A stretch of 64,000 nucleotides of DNA from Boudabousia tangfeifanii (lineage in GTDB: Bacteria; Actinomycetota; Actinomycetes; Actinomycetales; Actinomycetaceae), in the NCBI RefSeq assembly GCF_001856685.1, contig NZ_CP017812.1, forward strand, positions 930,001-994,000, read 5' to 3'. The notes below the pieces were generated by a model. It saw only the letters and a program-made list of their open reading frames with translations, was not told where the DNA came from and searched no databases. Made by a program: the position numbers and the translations under genes. Positions 1 to 9,612 of the stretch are shown in pieces (position 1 is the first letter of the stretch; each line of letters begins with the position of its first letter).

Positions 1-1134
1 CAACGCCAAGTCGAGGGCAACTTCCATCCCATGAGCTTTTGCGGCAGCAACTAGGGCATCAAAATCGTCGAAAGTACCCAAGTCGGGGTGAATTGCGTCG
101 TGCCCGCCCTCAGGGGAGCCGATGCCATAAGGGCTACCTGGATCGGTGGCACTAGCTTCAAGGGAGTTATTCTTTCCCTTTCTGAAAGTGGTGCCGATCG
201 GGTGAACCGGAGTTAAATAGAGGACATCGAAGCCCATTTGTTCAATCCGATCGAGGGCGGGAATCAAGCCACGGAAGTTACCAGAGACCCAAGCACCTTG
301 CTCGTCTCGATGAGCACCAAAGGAACGAGGGAAGACCTCGTACCAGTTACCGGTCAGCGCGCGGGAACGATCTACCTGTACTGGGAAGCGACGACTCTTA
401 GTTACCAAGTCCATAAAGGGATAGTCGGAGAAAACTTTCCGAGTAGCGCCCGAGAGACCAGCAGAAAGACGTTCTTGGGGAGCTAAAGAATCGTCTGCTA
501 GTTGTTTGCGAGTTTGAACTAGGTGTTCCCGAGCAGACGCGGAAAGCTGATATTTAGCTGACTCGCTCTTTGGTGGATAAGGCTTAACCTCGCCCGCTAG
601 GACGCGGTCGAAGAGCGCTACGCCCTCGGCCAACATCAAATCGACATCGACGCCCGCCGCAATTTTGACTGAAGCATCGTGGACCCACGTGGCGTAGGGA
701 TCGGAGAAAGCTTCGATGTGGAAGTAGTAGGCACCTGGCTCATCGGCTCGCAAGAAAGTTTCGTAACGATCGAGACCCGGCGCGATATCAACCATCTTCC
801 GGCGATCCTTTTCTTCGCCAGCACTGTTGGTCAGAACGGCGTGGACACCAAACGCATCGTGGCCTTCTCTAAAGACAGTTGCTCTAACGGGGAAAGCTTC
901 TCCTTCTACGGCCTTGGCGGGCCAGGAACCATCCTCAATTTGGGGAAATACTTCCGTCACTGGAATACGACTGATTGGGGTTGGCTCAGGGAACACCCAG
1001 GGGGCAGTAGTCTTAGTTGCCAAAGACGAGGGCGTCGATTCGAGTGGCGCTTCCTTCGGGCTATTTGACGACTTGGCAGAAGCTCCCGTGGTTTTGTTTG
1101 CGCCCTGAGGGGCTGAAGTTGGGGTCTTTTTCAC
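1..1134 (-). CDS. glgE: Alpha-1,4-glucan:maltose-1-phosphate maltosyltransferase GlgE (5' part; truncated by window edge)
   Basis: N-terminal 378 residues of a GH13 maltosyltransferase that extends alpha-1,4-glucans with maltose-1-phosphate in the cytosol. Visible are the beta-sandwich N-domain typical of GlgE and the entry into the (beta/alpha)8 barrel, with NWYEVFPRS, GFDVLYLTPVHPIG, FRKGKNN and GSPYGIGSPEGGHDAIHP. The catalytic Asp/Glu/Asp lie beyond the window edge. I chose the GTG at 1134 because GAGGAG stands 6 nt upstream. Another in-frame GTG at 1218 would add 28 basic residues, but its AAAGG touches the start codon. GlgX lies nearby on the same strand, with trpS between them, which fits glycogen/maltodextrin metabolism. 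Confidence 0.9.
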   Translation of the reverse strand, partial: MKKTPTSAPQGANKTTGASAKSSNSPKEAPLESTPSSLATKTTAPWVFPEPTPISRIPVTEVFPQIEDGSWPAKAVEGEAFPVRATVFREGHDAFGVHAVLTNSAGEEKDRRKMVDIAPGLDRYETFLRADEPGAYYFHIEAFSDPYATWVHDASVKIAAGVDVDLMLAEGVALFDRVLAGEVKPYPPKSESAKYQLSASAREHLVQTRKQLADDSLAPQERLSAGLSGATRKVFSDYPFMDLVTKSRRFPVQVDRSRALTGNWYEVFPRSFGAHRDEQGAWVSGNFRGLIPALDRIEQMGFDVLYLTPVHPIGTTFRKGKNNSLEASATDPGSPYGIGSPEGGHDAIHPDLGTFDDFDALVAAAKAHGMEVALDLAL

Positions 1135-1281
1135 CGTACTCTCCTCACTAACTGTTGATCTAGCGTCCTTGCTAGGCGATAGACGAGGCAATTTGATTTT
1201 AGGCTGCTTCTTTTTCACCCTTTAAGGATAACCAGAAAAAGCGAGATATGTGTGACCAAAGCGTGTGCCACGACACTAAAA

Positions 1282-1317
1282 AGCGGTGTTAAGGGGAGAA
1301 AACCCCTTAACACCGCT
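1282..1317 (-). terminator. Rho-independent terminator of trpS
   Basis: A perfect 15-bp stem (1282-1296 with 1303-1317) closes a 6-nt loop, starting 18 nt past the trpS stop. Read on the minus strand it is followed by a short T run (CTTTTTAG). Confidence 0.85.
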
Positions 1318-1335
1318 AAAAATAAGCTCTAAGGC

Positions 1336-2433
1336 CTAGTAAACCATCTTCATGGCCTGTCGCACCTGAGCTAACTTTTCGTCAGCTTGGGCGTTAGCCT
1401 TTTCATTACCGGCAGCTAGAATCGAACGCAAGTAAGCCTCATCCTGGGCCAGTTCCGTACGGCGGGCACGAATTGGCTCGAGCATGCCATTAACTGCGTC
1501 AATGACCAAAGCCTTCAAGGCGCCGGCGCCCTTATCACCAATCTGGTCAGCGATTTCAGCAGGTGCTTGGCCAGTGGCTTCTGAGGCCATGAGAAGCAGG
1601 TTGGCAACTTCTGGGCGATTTACCGGATCGAAAGTGATCAGACGTTCGGAGTCAGTCACTGCCCGCTTGAGCATCTTGGCTGTCTGGTCGGCTGTCATTC
1701 CAAGTTCAATGGTATTGCCACGCGACTTAGACATCTTCTGGCCATCCGTGCCCAAAAGGTTCTGTACTTGAGAAAGTAGGGCATCAGGACGACGGAATAC
1801 TGGATGCGAAAGCTCACCGCGACCATAACGCTTGTCGAAGCGGTTCGCAATCAAACGAGTCTGCTCGATGTGAGGGAGCTGATCCTTACCAGCAGGCACC
1901 AAGTTAGCGTCGCAGAACAGGATGTCTGCAGCTTGGTGCACTGGGTAGGTCAACAAAAGACCGCTCATGGCACGGCCGCCAGTGGCTTCCAGTTCAGCCT
2001 TTACCGTGGGATTACGGTGAAGTTCACTCTCAGTCACCAAGGAAAGGAACGGCAACATCAGCTGGTTCAGAGCTGGGATAGCCGAGTGAGTAAAGATAGT
2101 GGACTTTTCGGGATCAATCCCACAAGCGAGGTAATCAGTGACGAGAGAAAGGACCCGCTCACGAATCGGGCCAACCCCATCACGGTCGGTAATCACCTGA
2201 TAGTCAGCGATGATTACCCAAGTGTCAACGCCCTGATCTTGCAGGCGGACACGGTTACGCAAAGTTCCCAGATAGTGTCCCAAATGCAAATTGCCGGTGG
2301 GGCGGTCACCGGTTAGAACTCGGAACTTTTCTGGATTGGTTTTAATCTGTTCTTCAATTTCTTGAGAACGAGCAACGCTGCGAGCCAGTGACGCGTCAGA
2401 GGTTGCTTCGCTGAGTGTATCTGCAGTAGTCAT
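1336..2433 (-). CDS. trpS: Tryptophanyl-tRNA synthetase
   Basis: Class I aminoacyl-tRNA synthetase charging tRNA-Trp. In 365 residues it has the HIGH-type motif HLGH at residues 50-53, preceded by TGDRPTGNL, and the KMSKS loop as KMSKSRGN at about 235. GGRAMSGLLLTYPVHQAADIL and PAGKDQLPHIEQTR are typical TrpS active-site segments. The first 35 or so residues are a hydrophilic extension before the catalytic core. The start is ATG at 2433; the RBS is weak. It is followed by a strong terminator, and glgX lies upstream on the same strand across a 64-nt gap. Confidence 0.96.
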   Translation of the reverse strand: MTTADTLSEATSDASLARSVARSQEIEEQIKTNPEKFRVLTGDRPTGNLHLGHYLGTLRNRVRLQDQGVDTWVIIADYQVITDRDGVGPIRERVLSLVTDYLACGIDPEKSTIFTHSAIPALNQLMLPFLSLVTESELHRNPTVKAELEATGGRAMSGLLLTYPVHQAADILFCDANLVPAGKDQLPHIEQTRLIANRFDKRYGRGELSHPVFRRPDALLSQVQNLLGTDGQKMSKSRGNTIELGMTADQTAKMLKRAVTDSERLITFDPVNRPEVANLLLMASEATGQAPAEIADQIGDKGAGALKALVIDAVNGMLEPIRARRTELAQDEAYLRSILAAGNEKANAQADEKLAQVRQAMKMVY

Positions 2434-2497
2434 GCCTGTTAGTTTAACCTTAAATAGAAATCGATGCGGCTTTGAGAATGCTAAAAGATCCCCAAAG

Positions 2498-4801
2498 CTA
2501 GGACAAAAATACGGCTAGTGACAAGGGTTCAAGGGAGAACTCTTCTAGTCTTTGCACTTCGAGGACGGGACCAGAGATGGAACCATCAGCGTTAAAACCA
2601 CCATCGTGAGGATGCTGCCAAGTTGAGTCCCAAACTAGGCGATAGGTGTGCTCTCGCCCAGCGGCCAGCTTAACTTGTTCGGGGTTTAGGGTTCCGTTGA
2701 TAACCAACAATAAATCATGCCCAGTACCACCACAACGATGCATTTGGAGTACCCGAGCTCGAGGATCATTCCAAGTGGTTGGCTCTAGATGGCGGCCTTC
2801 TTTGTCAAACCAGTCCAAGTCGGGATGTTTAGCATGGTCAGTTAATGCTTGACCGGAGGCGAAGTAATTGGGTCGCATTACTTCATATTTTTCGCGTAGG
2901 CGCAGAAGGTAACGAACCATTTCGCGTAGGTTAACCTGCCATGGGCTAATCGCCCAGTCTATCCAAGAGATCTCGTTGTCTTGGCAGTAAGCATTGTTAT
3001 TGCCATGTTGAGTACGAGCAAACTCGTCGCCGGCAGTAATCATTGGTACCCCGGCAGAAAGTAAGAGCATGGCGAAAAGATTGCGAATAGTCCTCTCACG
3101 TGCCGGCAGAATTACATCCACCAGGCCAGATTCAGCAACAGTGGAAGGATTCGGGCCGAGGTCGGATAGGGATCCTTCGGCACCATGGTTCCAACTACGG
3201 TTATCATCGCTACCATCACGATTATCTTCCTGGTTAGCACTGTTGTGCTTATGGTCGTAACTGACCAAATCGGCCATAGTGAAACCGTCGTGCGCGGTAA
3301 TAAAGTTAATGCCCGCCAGGGGAGTGCGGATTACGCCATTAGGATCGTGGTAGAAGACATCGGCACTTCCTGCTAAGCGGGTAGCAAGTTCCGATTGACC
3401 TGCAATCTGGTTATTTCCATGAGCCAGATCTTTGGCATTCGCGACCCAAAAGTCACGCATTGAGCCACGGAAACGGTCATTCCAAGCTGCAAAAGGTACT
3501 GGAAAATCCCCGGTGTGCCAGCCGTCAAAGCCAATATCCCACGGCTCCATAATCAGTTTGACCTGAGAAAGAACTGGATCGGCGGCTGCGGCCACCAAGA
3601 ATGGATGCTGTCGGTTGAAAGCACCATGAGCTCGAGCCAAAGTAACTCCGAGGTCAAAGCGGAACCCGTCAACACCCATTTCTTCTACCCAATAGCGCAA
3701 AGAATCCAGTGTCATCTGGACGACTCTTGGATGAGTGAAATCAAGTGAATTACCGCAGCCTGTGACATCAGCTAATGTCCCGCGATCTTCCGGAACTGAC
3801 AGATAGTAGGCAGCATTATCGGCGCCTCGCCAAGACAATGATGGACCGATAGCCGAACCTTCACAGGTGTGGTTGTAGACCACGTCCAAGATAACTTCTA
3901 AGCCAGCTTCATGGATGCGTGAGACCATTCCGCGGAATTCGTCAATTACTGCCTGAGGACCAGCCGCCTGAGCTGCTGCAGTGGCATACGAAGGCTCCGG
4001 AGTGAAATAACCTAGGGTGGAGTATCCCCAGTAATTAGTTAGCCCACGTTCTTGGAGGAAGGTCTCATCGCACTTGGCATGAATTGGTAGAAGCTCAATC
4101 GAAGTGACCCCTAAATCGCGAAGATAGCGCAGACTAGTGTCATGAGCGAGCCCCGCATAAGTGCCTCTAAGCTCGGGCGGAAGTTGATGATTGAGAGCAG
4201 AAAAGCCCTTAACATGCATTTCGTAAATGACCGTCTTTTCCCAAGGTACGTTGGGACGGGCGGCGAGTGGGAAGGAATCACCTAAAACGACTGCCTTGGG
4301 AACATAAGGAGCGGAGTCGACCTCGGAACGAACCAACGGGTAGCCAGTAGGAGTTAGATCGTCATTTACCTGATGGGCATAGATCTGGGGACCAAGCTTC
4401 ATTTGCCCCGTAAGAGCTTTAGCATAAGGGTCTAGTAGTAGCTTCTGCGGATTAAATAAGTGTCCTTGATTAGGATCCCAAGGGCCGTAGGTGCGAAAAC
4501 CATAGACGGTTCCGGCCCCAGTGTTAGGGACGAGACCACACCAGATGCCGTTGTGAGGTCCATGAAGCTGGAAACGATCCCAGCTGCCTGCGGCGCGTTC
4601 GATGCAAACTTCGACGGCCTCGGCATGTTGCGAAAAGAATGAGAAAACTACACCTGCGGAGGTTTTAGTCGCACCTAATGGATAATTCCAGTTGGCGGGG
4701 GCTAAGGCATATTCACTGGAAGCAGACCAAGAAACCTTGGGCTTAGTAGACTTAATCGCAGGTTCAGTAGACATAAATTCCATTATTGCACGTTCCGTCA
4801 A
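2498..4801 (-). CDS. glgX: Glycogen debranching enzyme GlgX (isoamylase-type)
   Basis: GH13 alpha-1,6-glucosidase that removes short branches from glycogen. At up to 767 residues it has an N-terminal CBM48-like domain (about 35-150) and an (alpha/beta)8 barrel. The nucleophile Asp lies in DGFRFDLG (about 384), the acid/base Glu in IMEPWDIG (about 435), and the transition-state Asp in ITAHDGFTMADL (about 505). The isoamylase/GlgX marker NSANQEDNRDG follows. The start is uncertain: the longest frame uses TTG at 4801, and ATG codons at 4783 and 4774 are equally plausible since no strong RBS is seen. It is divergent from etfB. Confidence 0.95.
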   Translation of the reverse strand: MTERAIMEFMSTEPAIKSTKPKVSWSASSEYALAPANWNYPLGATKTSAGVVFSFFSQHAEAVEVCIERAAGSWDRFQLHGPHNGIWCGLVPNTGAGTVYGFRTYGPWDPNQGHLFNPQKLLLDPYAKALTGQMKLGPQIYAHQVNDDLTPTGYPLVRSEVDSAPYVPKAVVLGDSFPLAARPNVPWEKTVIYEMHVKGFSALNHQLPPELRGTYAGLAHDTSLRYLRDLGVTSIELLPIHAKCDETFLQERGLTNYWGYSTLGYFTPEPSYATAAAQAAGPQAVIDEFRGMVSRIHEAGLEVILDVVYNHTCEGSAIGPSLSWRGADNAAYYLSVPEDRGTLADVTGCGNSLDFTHPRVVQMTLDSLRYWVEEMGVDGFRFDLGVTLARAHGAFNRQHPFLVAAAADPVLSQVKLIMEPWDIGFDGWHTGDFPVPFAAWNDRFRGSMRDFWVANAKDLAHGNNQIAGQSELATRLAGSADVFYHDPNGVIRTPLAGINFITAHDGFTMADLVSYDHKHNSANQEDNRDGSDDNRSWNHGAEGSLSDLGPNPSTVAESGLVDVILPARERTIRNLFAMLLLSAGVPMITAGDEFARTQHGNNNAYCQDNEISWIDWAISPWQVNLREMVRYLLRLREKYEVMRPNYFASGQALTDHAKHPDLDWFDKEGRHLEPTTWNDPRARVLQMHRCGGTGHDLLLVINGTLNPEQVKLAAGREHTYRLVWDSTWQHPHDGGFNADGSISGPVLEVQRLEEFSLEPLSLAVFLS

Positions 4802-4961
4802 AGAAAATTACTAATCTCTTGTGAGCAACTTGGCAAAGCGCTTGTGTGATTGCCTAAGTTGATCCGTTAAATGCCACCTTTTAGTTTTTCGGCCGGTGAA
4901 ACCGCTAGCAAAAAACGGCGTGGCATTTACCCTTACGCCCTATATATGGCAAGGTATTGGC

Positions 4962-5771
4962 ATGAGAATTGCTGTTTGTGTAAAGCACGTGCCCGATGTG
5001 CAGTCCTTAAGACGCCTTGAAGATGGCACTTTGGTACGTGGTGAAGATGACGTATTGAATGAACTAGATGAGAACGCGATCGAGGTTGCGGTCTCTCTAG
5101 TGGAAGAAAATGGGGGAGAAGTCGTAGCCTTCTCTATGGGGCCCGAAGATGCCTCGGATGCTTTGATGCGTGCCCTACAAATGGGGGCAGATCGAGCAAT
5201 CCTGCTTAGCGACGAAGCACTAGCGGGATCTGATGTTTTTGCCACCGCGAAGGTGTTGAGTGCCGCGATTTTGGCTGAGGAATCGGAACAGCCTTTTGAC
5301 TTGGTGATTACCGGTATGGCTTCTCTGGACTCGATGACTTCGATGTTGCCGGCCGCCCTCGGCAAGTACCTTGGACGCCCGTTCTTGGGCCTAGCAAAGG
5401 AACTTGACACTGACGGTCAAAAGGTGACTATTCGACGTGTTGCCGACTCCTTTAACGATCAGTTACAAGCTCCACTGCCAGCAGTGGTCTCGGTGACTGA
5501 CCAGGTAGCAGATCCGCGTTATCCAAACTTTAAGGCGATGGCGGCAGCTCGCAAGAAACCATTGGACACATGGGATCTAGCTGAGCTCAAGGAGGCGGTA
5601 GCCGCAGTAAACGCGAAGATTGATCTTTCTCAGGTGGGTATGCAGTCTTCCGGGGCTAACGTGCTTTCTGCGGACCAAACTCCTGAGAAAGAACCTGGAC
5701 GGATCGTAAATGACACTGGTCAGGGCGGCAAGGAACTCGCCGCTTACATCTCGGAGGTGCTTGGAAAATGA
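4962..5771 (+). CDS. etfB: Electron transfer flavoprotein beta subunit
   Basis: Small ETF subunit (269 aa) binding AMP. With EtfA it forms a soluble FAD carrier that takes electrons from acyl-CoA or other flavin dehydrogenases. Family features are MRIAVCVKHVPD at the N-terminus, LNELDENAIEVAV, SMGPEDASDALMRALQMGAD and ITGMASLDSMTSMLPAALG. I start at the ATG at 4962 rather than 66 nt upstream, because AAGG is 7 nt before it and homologues begin here. It overlaps etfA by 4 nt. No partner dehydrogenase or ETF-quinone oxidoreductase is in the window. M. tuberculosis carries the same fixA-fixB block near iscS-trmU. Confidence 0.95.
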   Translation: MRIAVCVKHVPDVQSLRRLEDGTLVRGEDDVLNELDENAIEVAVSLVEENGGEVVAFSMGPEDASDALMRALQMGADRAILLSDEALAGSDVFATAKVLSAAILAEESEQPFDLVITGMASLDSMTSMLPAALGKYLGRPFLGLAKELDTDGQKVTIRRVADSFNDQLQAPLPAVVSVTDQVADPRYPNFKAMAAARKKPLDTWDLAELKEAVAAVNAKIDLSQVGMQSSGANVLSADQTPEKEPGRIVNDTGQGGKELAAYISEVLGK

Positions 5772-6754
5772 GTGAGAAATTTGCGAATCCAGTTTTGGTA
5801 ATCGTCGATCATGTCGGTAATGAAACTGAAGGATTTACTCTGACTGAGCCTTCTAAGCATCTCTTGAAGGTTGCGCGCACTCTTACTGATAGTGATGTCT
5901 GGGCGCTAGCACTAAATCCTTCTCCGCAGATGGGAGCCTTGGGAGAATGCGGCGTCTCGAAGGTATTTGTACCTGATTTAGCTGGACGTTCCCCTCGAGT
6001 CAGTGCGGTGGTCGCCGAATGTGCTATTGCCGCCACAGAGATTCAGCCACCGGCGCCGATTTCAGCGATTCTTTGCTTGTCTAACTATCGAGGGCGAGAA
6101 GTGGCTTCTATCCTAGGGGCGCATTTCGAATCGGGTGCGGCAACAGATGTTACCGCCCTAGCTGTTAAGGATGGTCAGCTGGTTGCTCACAAGTCCGTCT
6201 TGGGTGGTCAATGGGAAACCACTTTCACCATTCCTCGCGGTCTGCCCATCGCTGCGGTTCGTCCTGGTGCAGGTCAGGCACCGGAGGTGAAGCCGGTGGC
6301 CACCCCAGGGGTGGTACCTTTGAACGTTCGTTTTTCTTCGGTAACCGATGCAATTAGCGTGATTTCTTCGGAAGAACTACATGCTGAAGGGCCAACTTTG
6401 ACTGAGGCGGCTGTAGTTGTTTGCGCTGGTTACGGGACAGATGGCGACCTTGATGCGGTCAACGACCTAGCGGAAAAACTAGGGGCGGCTGTGGGCGCTA
6501 CCCGGACAGTGTGTGATGAGGGCTGGTTGCCTCGTACTGCTCAGATTGGTCAGACAGGAGTTAGCGTGGCCCCTAAGCTCTACATTAGTGCGGGTGTCTC
6601 TGGCGCTGTCCACCATACTTGTGGCATTGCGGGGGCAGAACGTATCGTGGCTATCGTGGATGATGAAGAAGCACCGATCGTGCAAATTGCTGATTTGAGC
6701 ATTATTGGTGATCTGCAGGAGATCATTCCGGCAGCCCTAGCAGAACTAGGTTAA
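5768..6754 (+). CDS. etfA: Electron transfer flavoprotein alpha subunit
   Basis: Large ETF subunit (328 aa). The N-terminal Rossmann-like half contacts EtfB, and the C-terminal half binds FAD. FAD-site motifs are clear: VGATRTVCDEGWLPRTAQIGQ, then PKLYISAGVSGAVHHTCG, IVAIVDDEEAPI and a terminal GDLQEIIPAALAELG. The N-terminal half is more divergent, as is usual for this family. Its ATG overlaps the etfB stop (ATGA), which suggests translational coupling in a two-gene unit. The cysteine desulfurase gene begins 8 nt downstream, so all four genes to mnmA may share one transcript. Confidence 0.94.
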   Translation: MSEKFANPVLVIVDHVGNETEGFTLTEPSKHLLKVARTLTDSDVWALALNPSPQMGALGECGVSKVFVPDLAGRSPRVSAVVAECAIAATEIQPPAPISAILCLSNYRGREVASILGAHFESGAATDVTALAVKDGQLVAHKSVLGGQWETTFTIPRGLPIAAVRPGAGQAPEVKPVATPGVVPLNVRFSSVTDAISVISSEELHAEGPTLTEAAVVVCAGYGTDGDLDAVNDLAEKLGAAVGATRTVCDEGWLPRTAQIGQTGVSVAPKLYISAGVSGAVHHTCGIAGAERIVAIVDDEEAPIVQIADLSIIGDLQEIIPAALAELG

Positions 6755-6762
6755 TTCTTTTC

Positions 6763-7962
6763 GTGACCGCCTATTTAGATTATGCTGCATCCGCGCCGAT
6801 GCCAGCCGAGGTTTTAGCTTCCTATCATGAAGATTTATCTCGGCTGGCTAAGGAGCCGGGAAATCCGAATGCGCTTCATGGCGCTGGTCGGGCTGCTAGA
6901 GAAATGCTTGAGGACGCTCGTGCTCGAGTGGCAGATGCTTTGGGAGCAGACGCACAAGAAGTGCTTTTTACTTCTGGTGCCACCGAAGCAAATAATTTGT
7001 TCTTAAATGGTGCAACTAGAGCGAAGCTGGAAAAGGCAGCGACGCTAGAATCGGCTCAATCAAGTTCAACTCAGGTGACGATTTATTCATCAGACTTAGA
7101 GCATCCTGCAGTTAAGGTCGTCCTCGAAGGCCTTGGTGGACCACAGGTTGATTTAATACCGGTCGCCGTTAGTGCCAGTGGGGTAGTAGCTCTGCCCGAT
7201 CTAGCTGAAAAACTAGCGGCTTGTCCAGCTGATCTAGCTTCGTTCATGATGGTTAATAATGAGCTTGGGACGATCCAGCCGGTGGCAGAACTTACCGAAC
7301 TGGTTAAACGTGCCAATCCTGAAGCTTTAGTTCATACTGATGCGGCTCAAGCGGTGGGGCAAATTCCGGTTGATTTCCATGCCTTGCAAGTAGACGCGCT
7401 ATCTCTGTCTGCTCATAAGTTTGGAGGTCCAATCGGAGTTGGAGCTTTGCTGCTGAAGCGAGAAATTCCAGTAGTTTCCGATCGTCGAGGGGGAGGTCAA
7501 GAGCGTAGTCTTCGTTCTGGCACTCAGAATGTTGCCGGTGCAAGAGCAATGGCTAAGGCAATCGAATTGGCGACGGCTAAGAATGCACAAAGGGATAGGC
7601 GACTGGCTGATTTGCGGCAAAGACTCATAGCAGGACTAGATTCTCGAGTTTGCTTAACCACCAATGCTCCAACTACTGCACACATGGTCCATCTTCGGTT
7701 GCCAACTAAACACCCAGAAATCGTTTTGCTGATGATGGATCAGTCCCAAGTGGCTGTTTCTGCCGGCTCAGCTTGTCACGCAGGCGTTACCCGTCCATCA
7801 AGCACTCTGCTGGCGATCGGGCTACCTGAGGAGGAAGCGATGGGAGCTTTGCGAATTTCCTTTGGTGACCAAACTACTGAAGCAGATATTGATCAGTTCT
7901 TAATGGCTTTGCCGCCAGCTCTTGATGCGGCACAAAGACTCGATAAACGGGAGAGAAAATGA
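6763..7962 (+). CDS. iscS: Cysteine desulfurase (IscS/NifS family)
   Basis: PLP-dependent class V aminotransferase that takes sulfur from L-cysteine to give a persulfide. It opens with YLDYAASAPMP and has FTSGATEANNLFL, HTDAAQAVGQIPVD, and the PLP lysine in SLSAHKFGGPIGVGALL (about 210). The catalytic cysteine is in SAGSACHAGVTRPS (about 335). The start is GTG at 6763 with a weak RBS. It overlaps mnmA by 4 nt. Because MnmA needs persulfide sulfur, 2-thiouridine synthesis is the likely main client. The symbol follows the iscS-trmU pair of M. tuberculosis; a strict assignment to IscS rather than another NifS-like subclass is inferred. Confidence 0.92.
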   Translation: MTAYLDYAASAPMPAEVLASYHEDLSRLAKEPGNPNALHGAGRAAREMLEDARARVADALGADAQEVLFTSGATEANNLFLNGATRAKLEKAATLESAQSSSTQVTIYSSDLEHPAVKVVLEGLGGPQVDLIPVAVSASGVVALPDLAEKLAACPADLASFMMVNNELGTIQPVAELTELVKRANPEALVHTDAAQAVGQIPVDFHALQVDALSLSAHKFGGPIGVGALLLKREIPVVSDRRGGGQERSLRSGTQNVAGARAMAKAIELATAKNAQRDRRLADLRQRLIAGLDSRVCLTTNAPTTAHMVHLRLPTKHPEIVLLMMDQSQVAVSAGSACHAGVTRPSSTLLAIGLPEEEAMGALRISFGDQTTEADIDQFLMALPPALDAAQRLDKRERK

Positions 7963-9086
7963 AGGTTTTAGCGGCCCTTTCGGGTGGAGTCGATTCTGCT
8001 GTAGCCGCAGCTTTTGCCGTTGAGGCAGGACATGAGGTTACTGCTGTCCACATGGCACTATCTTCTAACAAAGCTCAATCCCGTTGTTCTTCACGGGGAT
8101 GCTGCACGATCGAGGACGGTACTGACGCGGCTAGAGCAGCAGCAATGCTTGGAATTCCCTTCTACGTTTGGGATTTGGCTGGTGAGTTTACCGATACTGT
8201 GGTGGATGATTTTGTCTCTGAGTATGCCGCTGGGCGTACTCCCAATCCTTGTATTCGTTGTAACGAGTTCGTGAAGTTCCAGGAACTACTTGAGCGTGGT
8301 TTAGCACTGGGCTTTGACGCAGTTTGTACTGGTCACTATGCGCAGTTATTGTCTGGACCGAATGGGCCTGAGCTACATCGTTCAGTAGACAAGCTAAAAG
8401 ACCAAAGCTATGTGCTGGCAGTTATGGGGCGAGAGAATCTCAATCACGTGATGTTCCCCCTAGGGCATATGGCCTCTAAGGCTGAAGTACGTCAGGCTGC
8501 GGCAGATCGTGGACTGACAGTTTCGAATAAGCCAGATAGTTACGATATTTGCTTTATCCCAGATGGTGACACAGCGGGTTTTCTGAGCCGCAAGCTTGGG
8601 ACTAAGCCAGGCAATATTGTCAGTTATGAGGGTGAAGTATTAGGTGAACACCAGGGCTATTTTGCTTATACGGTGGGACAGCGTAAAGGGTTGAACTTAG
8701 GACGTCCGGCGCCAGATGGTCGCCCTCGTTATGTTCTTGAAACTCGTCCTGAAACTAATGAAGTGGTGGTCGGGCCTGCTGAGTTGCTTACTGTCGATCG
8801 AATCCAAACCGAGGATCTGGTTTGGTTGGCCGAGGACGATCATGCGGCATTGGTCGACGGTGAGTGGGGGACTGAAGTTGCCATTCAGGTCAGAGCGCAT
8901 GGTGAGCCAGTTGCTGCACGTATTAAACGGGTTGGCAATGGACTCGAAGTAAAGATTACTGGAGAAGAACGGCCAGGCACTGTCGGGATGCGCGCCATTG
9001 CTGCTGGCCAGTCGCTAGTGGTTTATCAAGAGAGTCGCGTTTTAGGCCAAAGCACGATTGCTAAAGCCTGGCGAGAGCGCGTTTAA
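7959..9086 (+). CDS. mnmA: tRNA-specific 2-thiouridylase MnmA
   Basis: Adenylates and thiolates U34 of tRNA Lys/Glu/Gln. At 375 aa it is of standard length. The PP-loop SGGVDS lies at residues 8-13. The first catalytic Cys is in TPNPCIRCNEFVKF (about 100) and the second in DSYDICFIPDGD (about 197). VGQRKGL precedes the C-terminal beta-barrel. ATG overlaps the end of the desulfurase gene. A hairpin terminator follows 11 nt after the stop. Confidence 0.96.
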   Translation: MKVLAALSGGVDSAVAAAFAVEAGHEVTAVHMALSSNKAQSRCSSRGCCTIEDGTDAARAAAMLGIPFYVWDLAGEFTDTVVDDFVSEYAAGRTPNPCIRCNEFVKFQELLERGLALGFDAVCTGHYAQLLSGPNGPELHRSVDKLKDQSYVLAVMGRENLNHVMFPLGHMASKAEVRQAAADRGLTVSNKPDSYDICFIPDGDTAGFLSRKLGTKPGNIVSYEGEVLGEHQGYFAYTVGQRKGLNLGRPAPDGRPRYVLETRPETNEVVVGPAELLTVDRIQTEDLVWLAEDDHAALVDGEWGTEVAIQVRAHGEPVAARIKRVGNGLEVKITGEERPGTVGMRAIAAGQSLVVYQESRVLGQSTIAKAWRERV

Positions 9087-9097
9087 GCGTAAATAGT

Positions 9098-9130
9098 GAG
9101 ATGGGAGGCGAAGTCCTCCCATCTCGTTTA
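9098..9130 (+). terminator. Terminator after mnmA
   Basis: An 11-bp GC-rich stem (9098-9108 with 9115-9125) closes a 6-nt loop and is followed by GTTTATT, a weak U tract. Confidence 0.7.
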
Positions 9131-9280
9131 TTAGGCGAGAATAACCCCTTACGCAAGCATCGCTTAGATCAGCGTCTGTAATCAGAGTTGAAGGTTAAGT
9201 GGTTGCAGGCGGTAGTCAAGATAGGGGTTATAGGACAAATTTGCCAGCGATCTGTTCGATATATTGATGTCAAAGATAAA

Positions 9281-9318
9281 AGAATCGGCTTTCTTAGAAA
9301 ACTAAGAAAGCCGATTCT
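9281..9318 (-). terminator. Terminator of tRNA-Leu(UAG)
   Basis: A perfect 17-bp stem (9281-9297 with 9302-9318) has a 4-nt loop. Read on the minus strand it lies just downstream of the tRNA and is followed by TTTTATCTTT. The inverted repeat is explained by this role; no IS is present. Confidence 0.85.
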
Positions 9319-9324
9319 ATTCGG

Positions 9325-9406
<82 letters not shown>

Positions 9407-9612
9407 GCGCCCAGATAGTTTAACCTATTTCGAAGTGTAACGCTACTTGAAACCAAAAGTTTGTTTCAAAGCCTTCGATCTAGCTCTGTTCTCTGGAATG
9501 AACTAGAAAAATATAACCGATTATTCCTTAATCACGCTAGTGGAAAAAGCGAGGGCTCGCTCACGTTACTTCAGTAAAATAGTAGTAACCCAACTAAGAA
9601 TGGAGATAATAA

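Noticed and set aside
9281..9318. 17-bp inverted repeat as a transposon end
   Set aside because: It lies directly downstream of a tRNA with a T run on the correct strand, so it is a terminator; no transposase is near.
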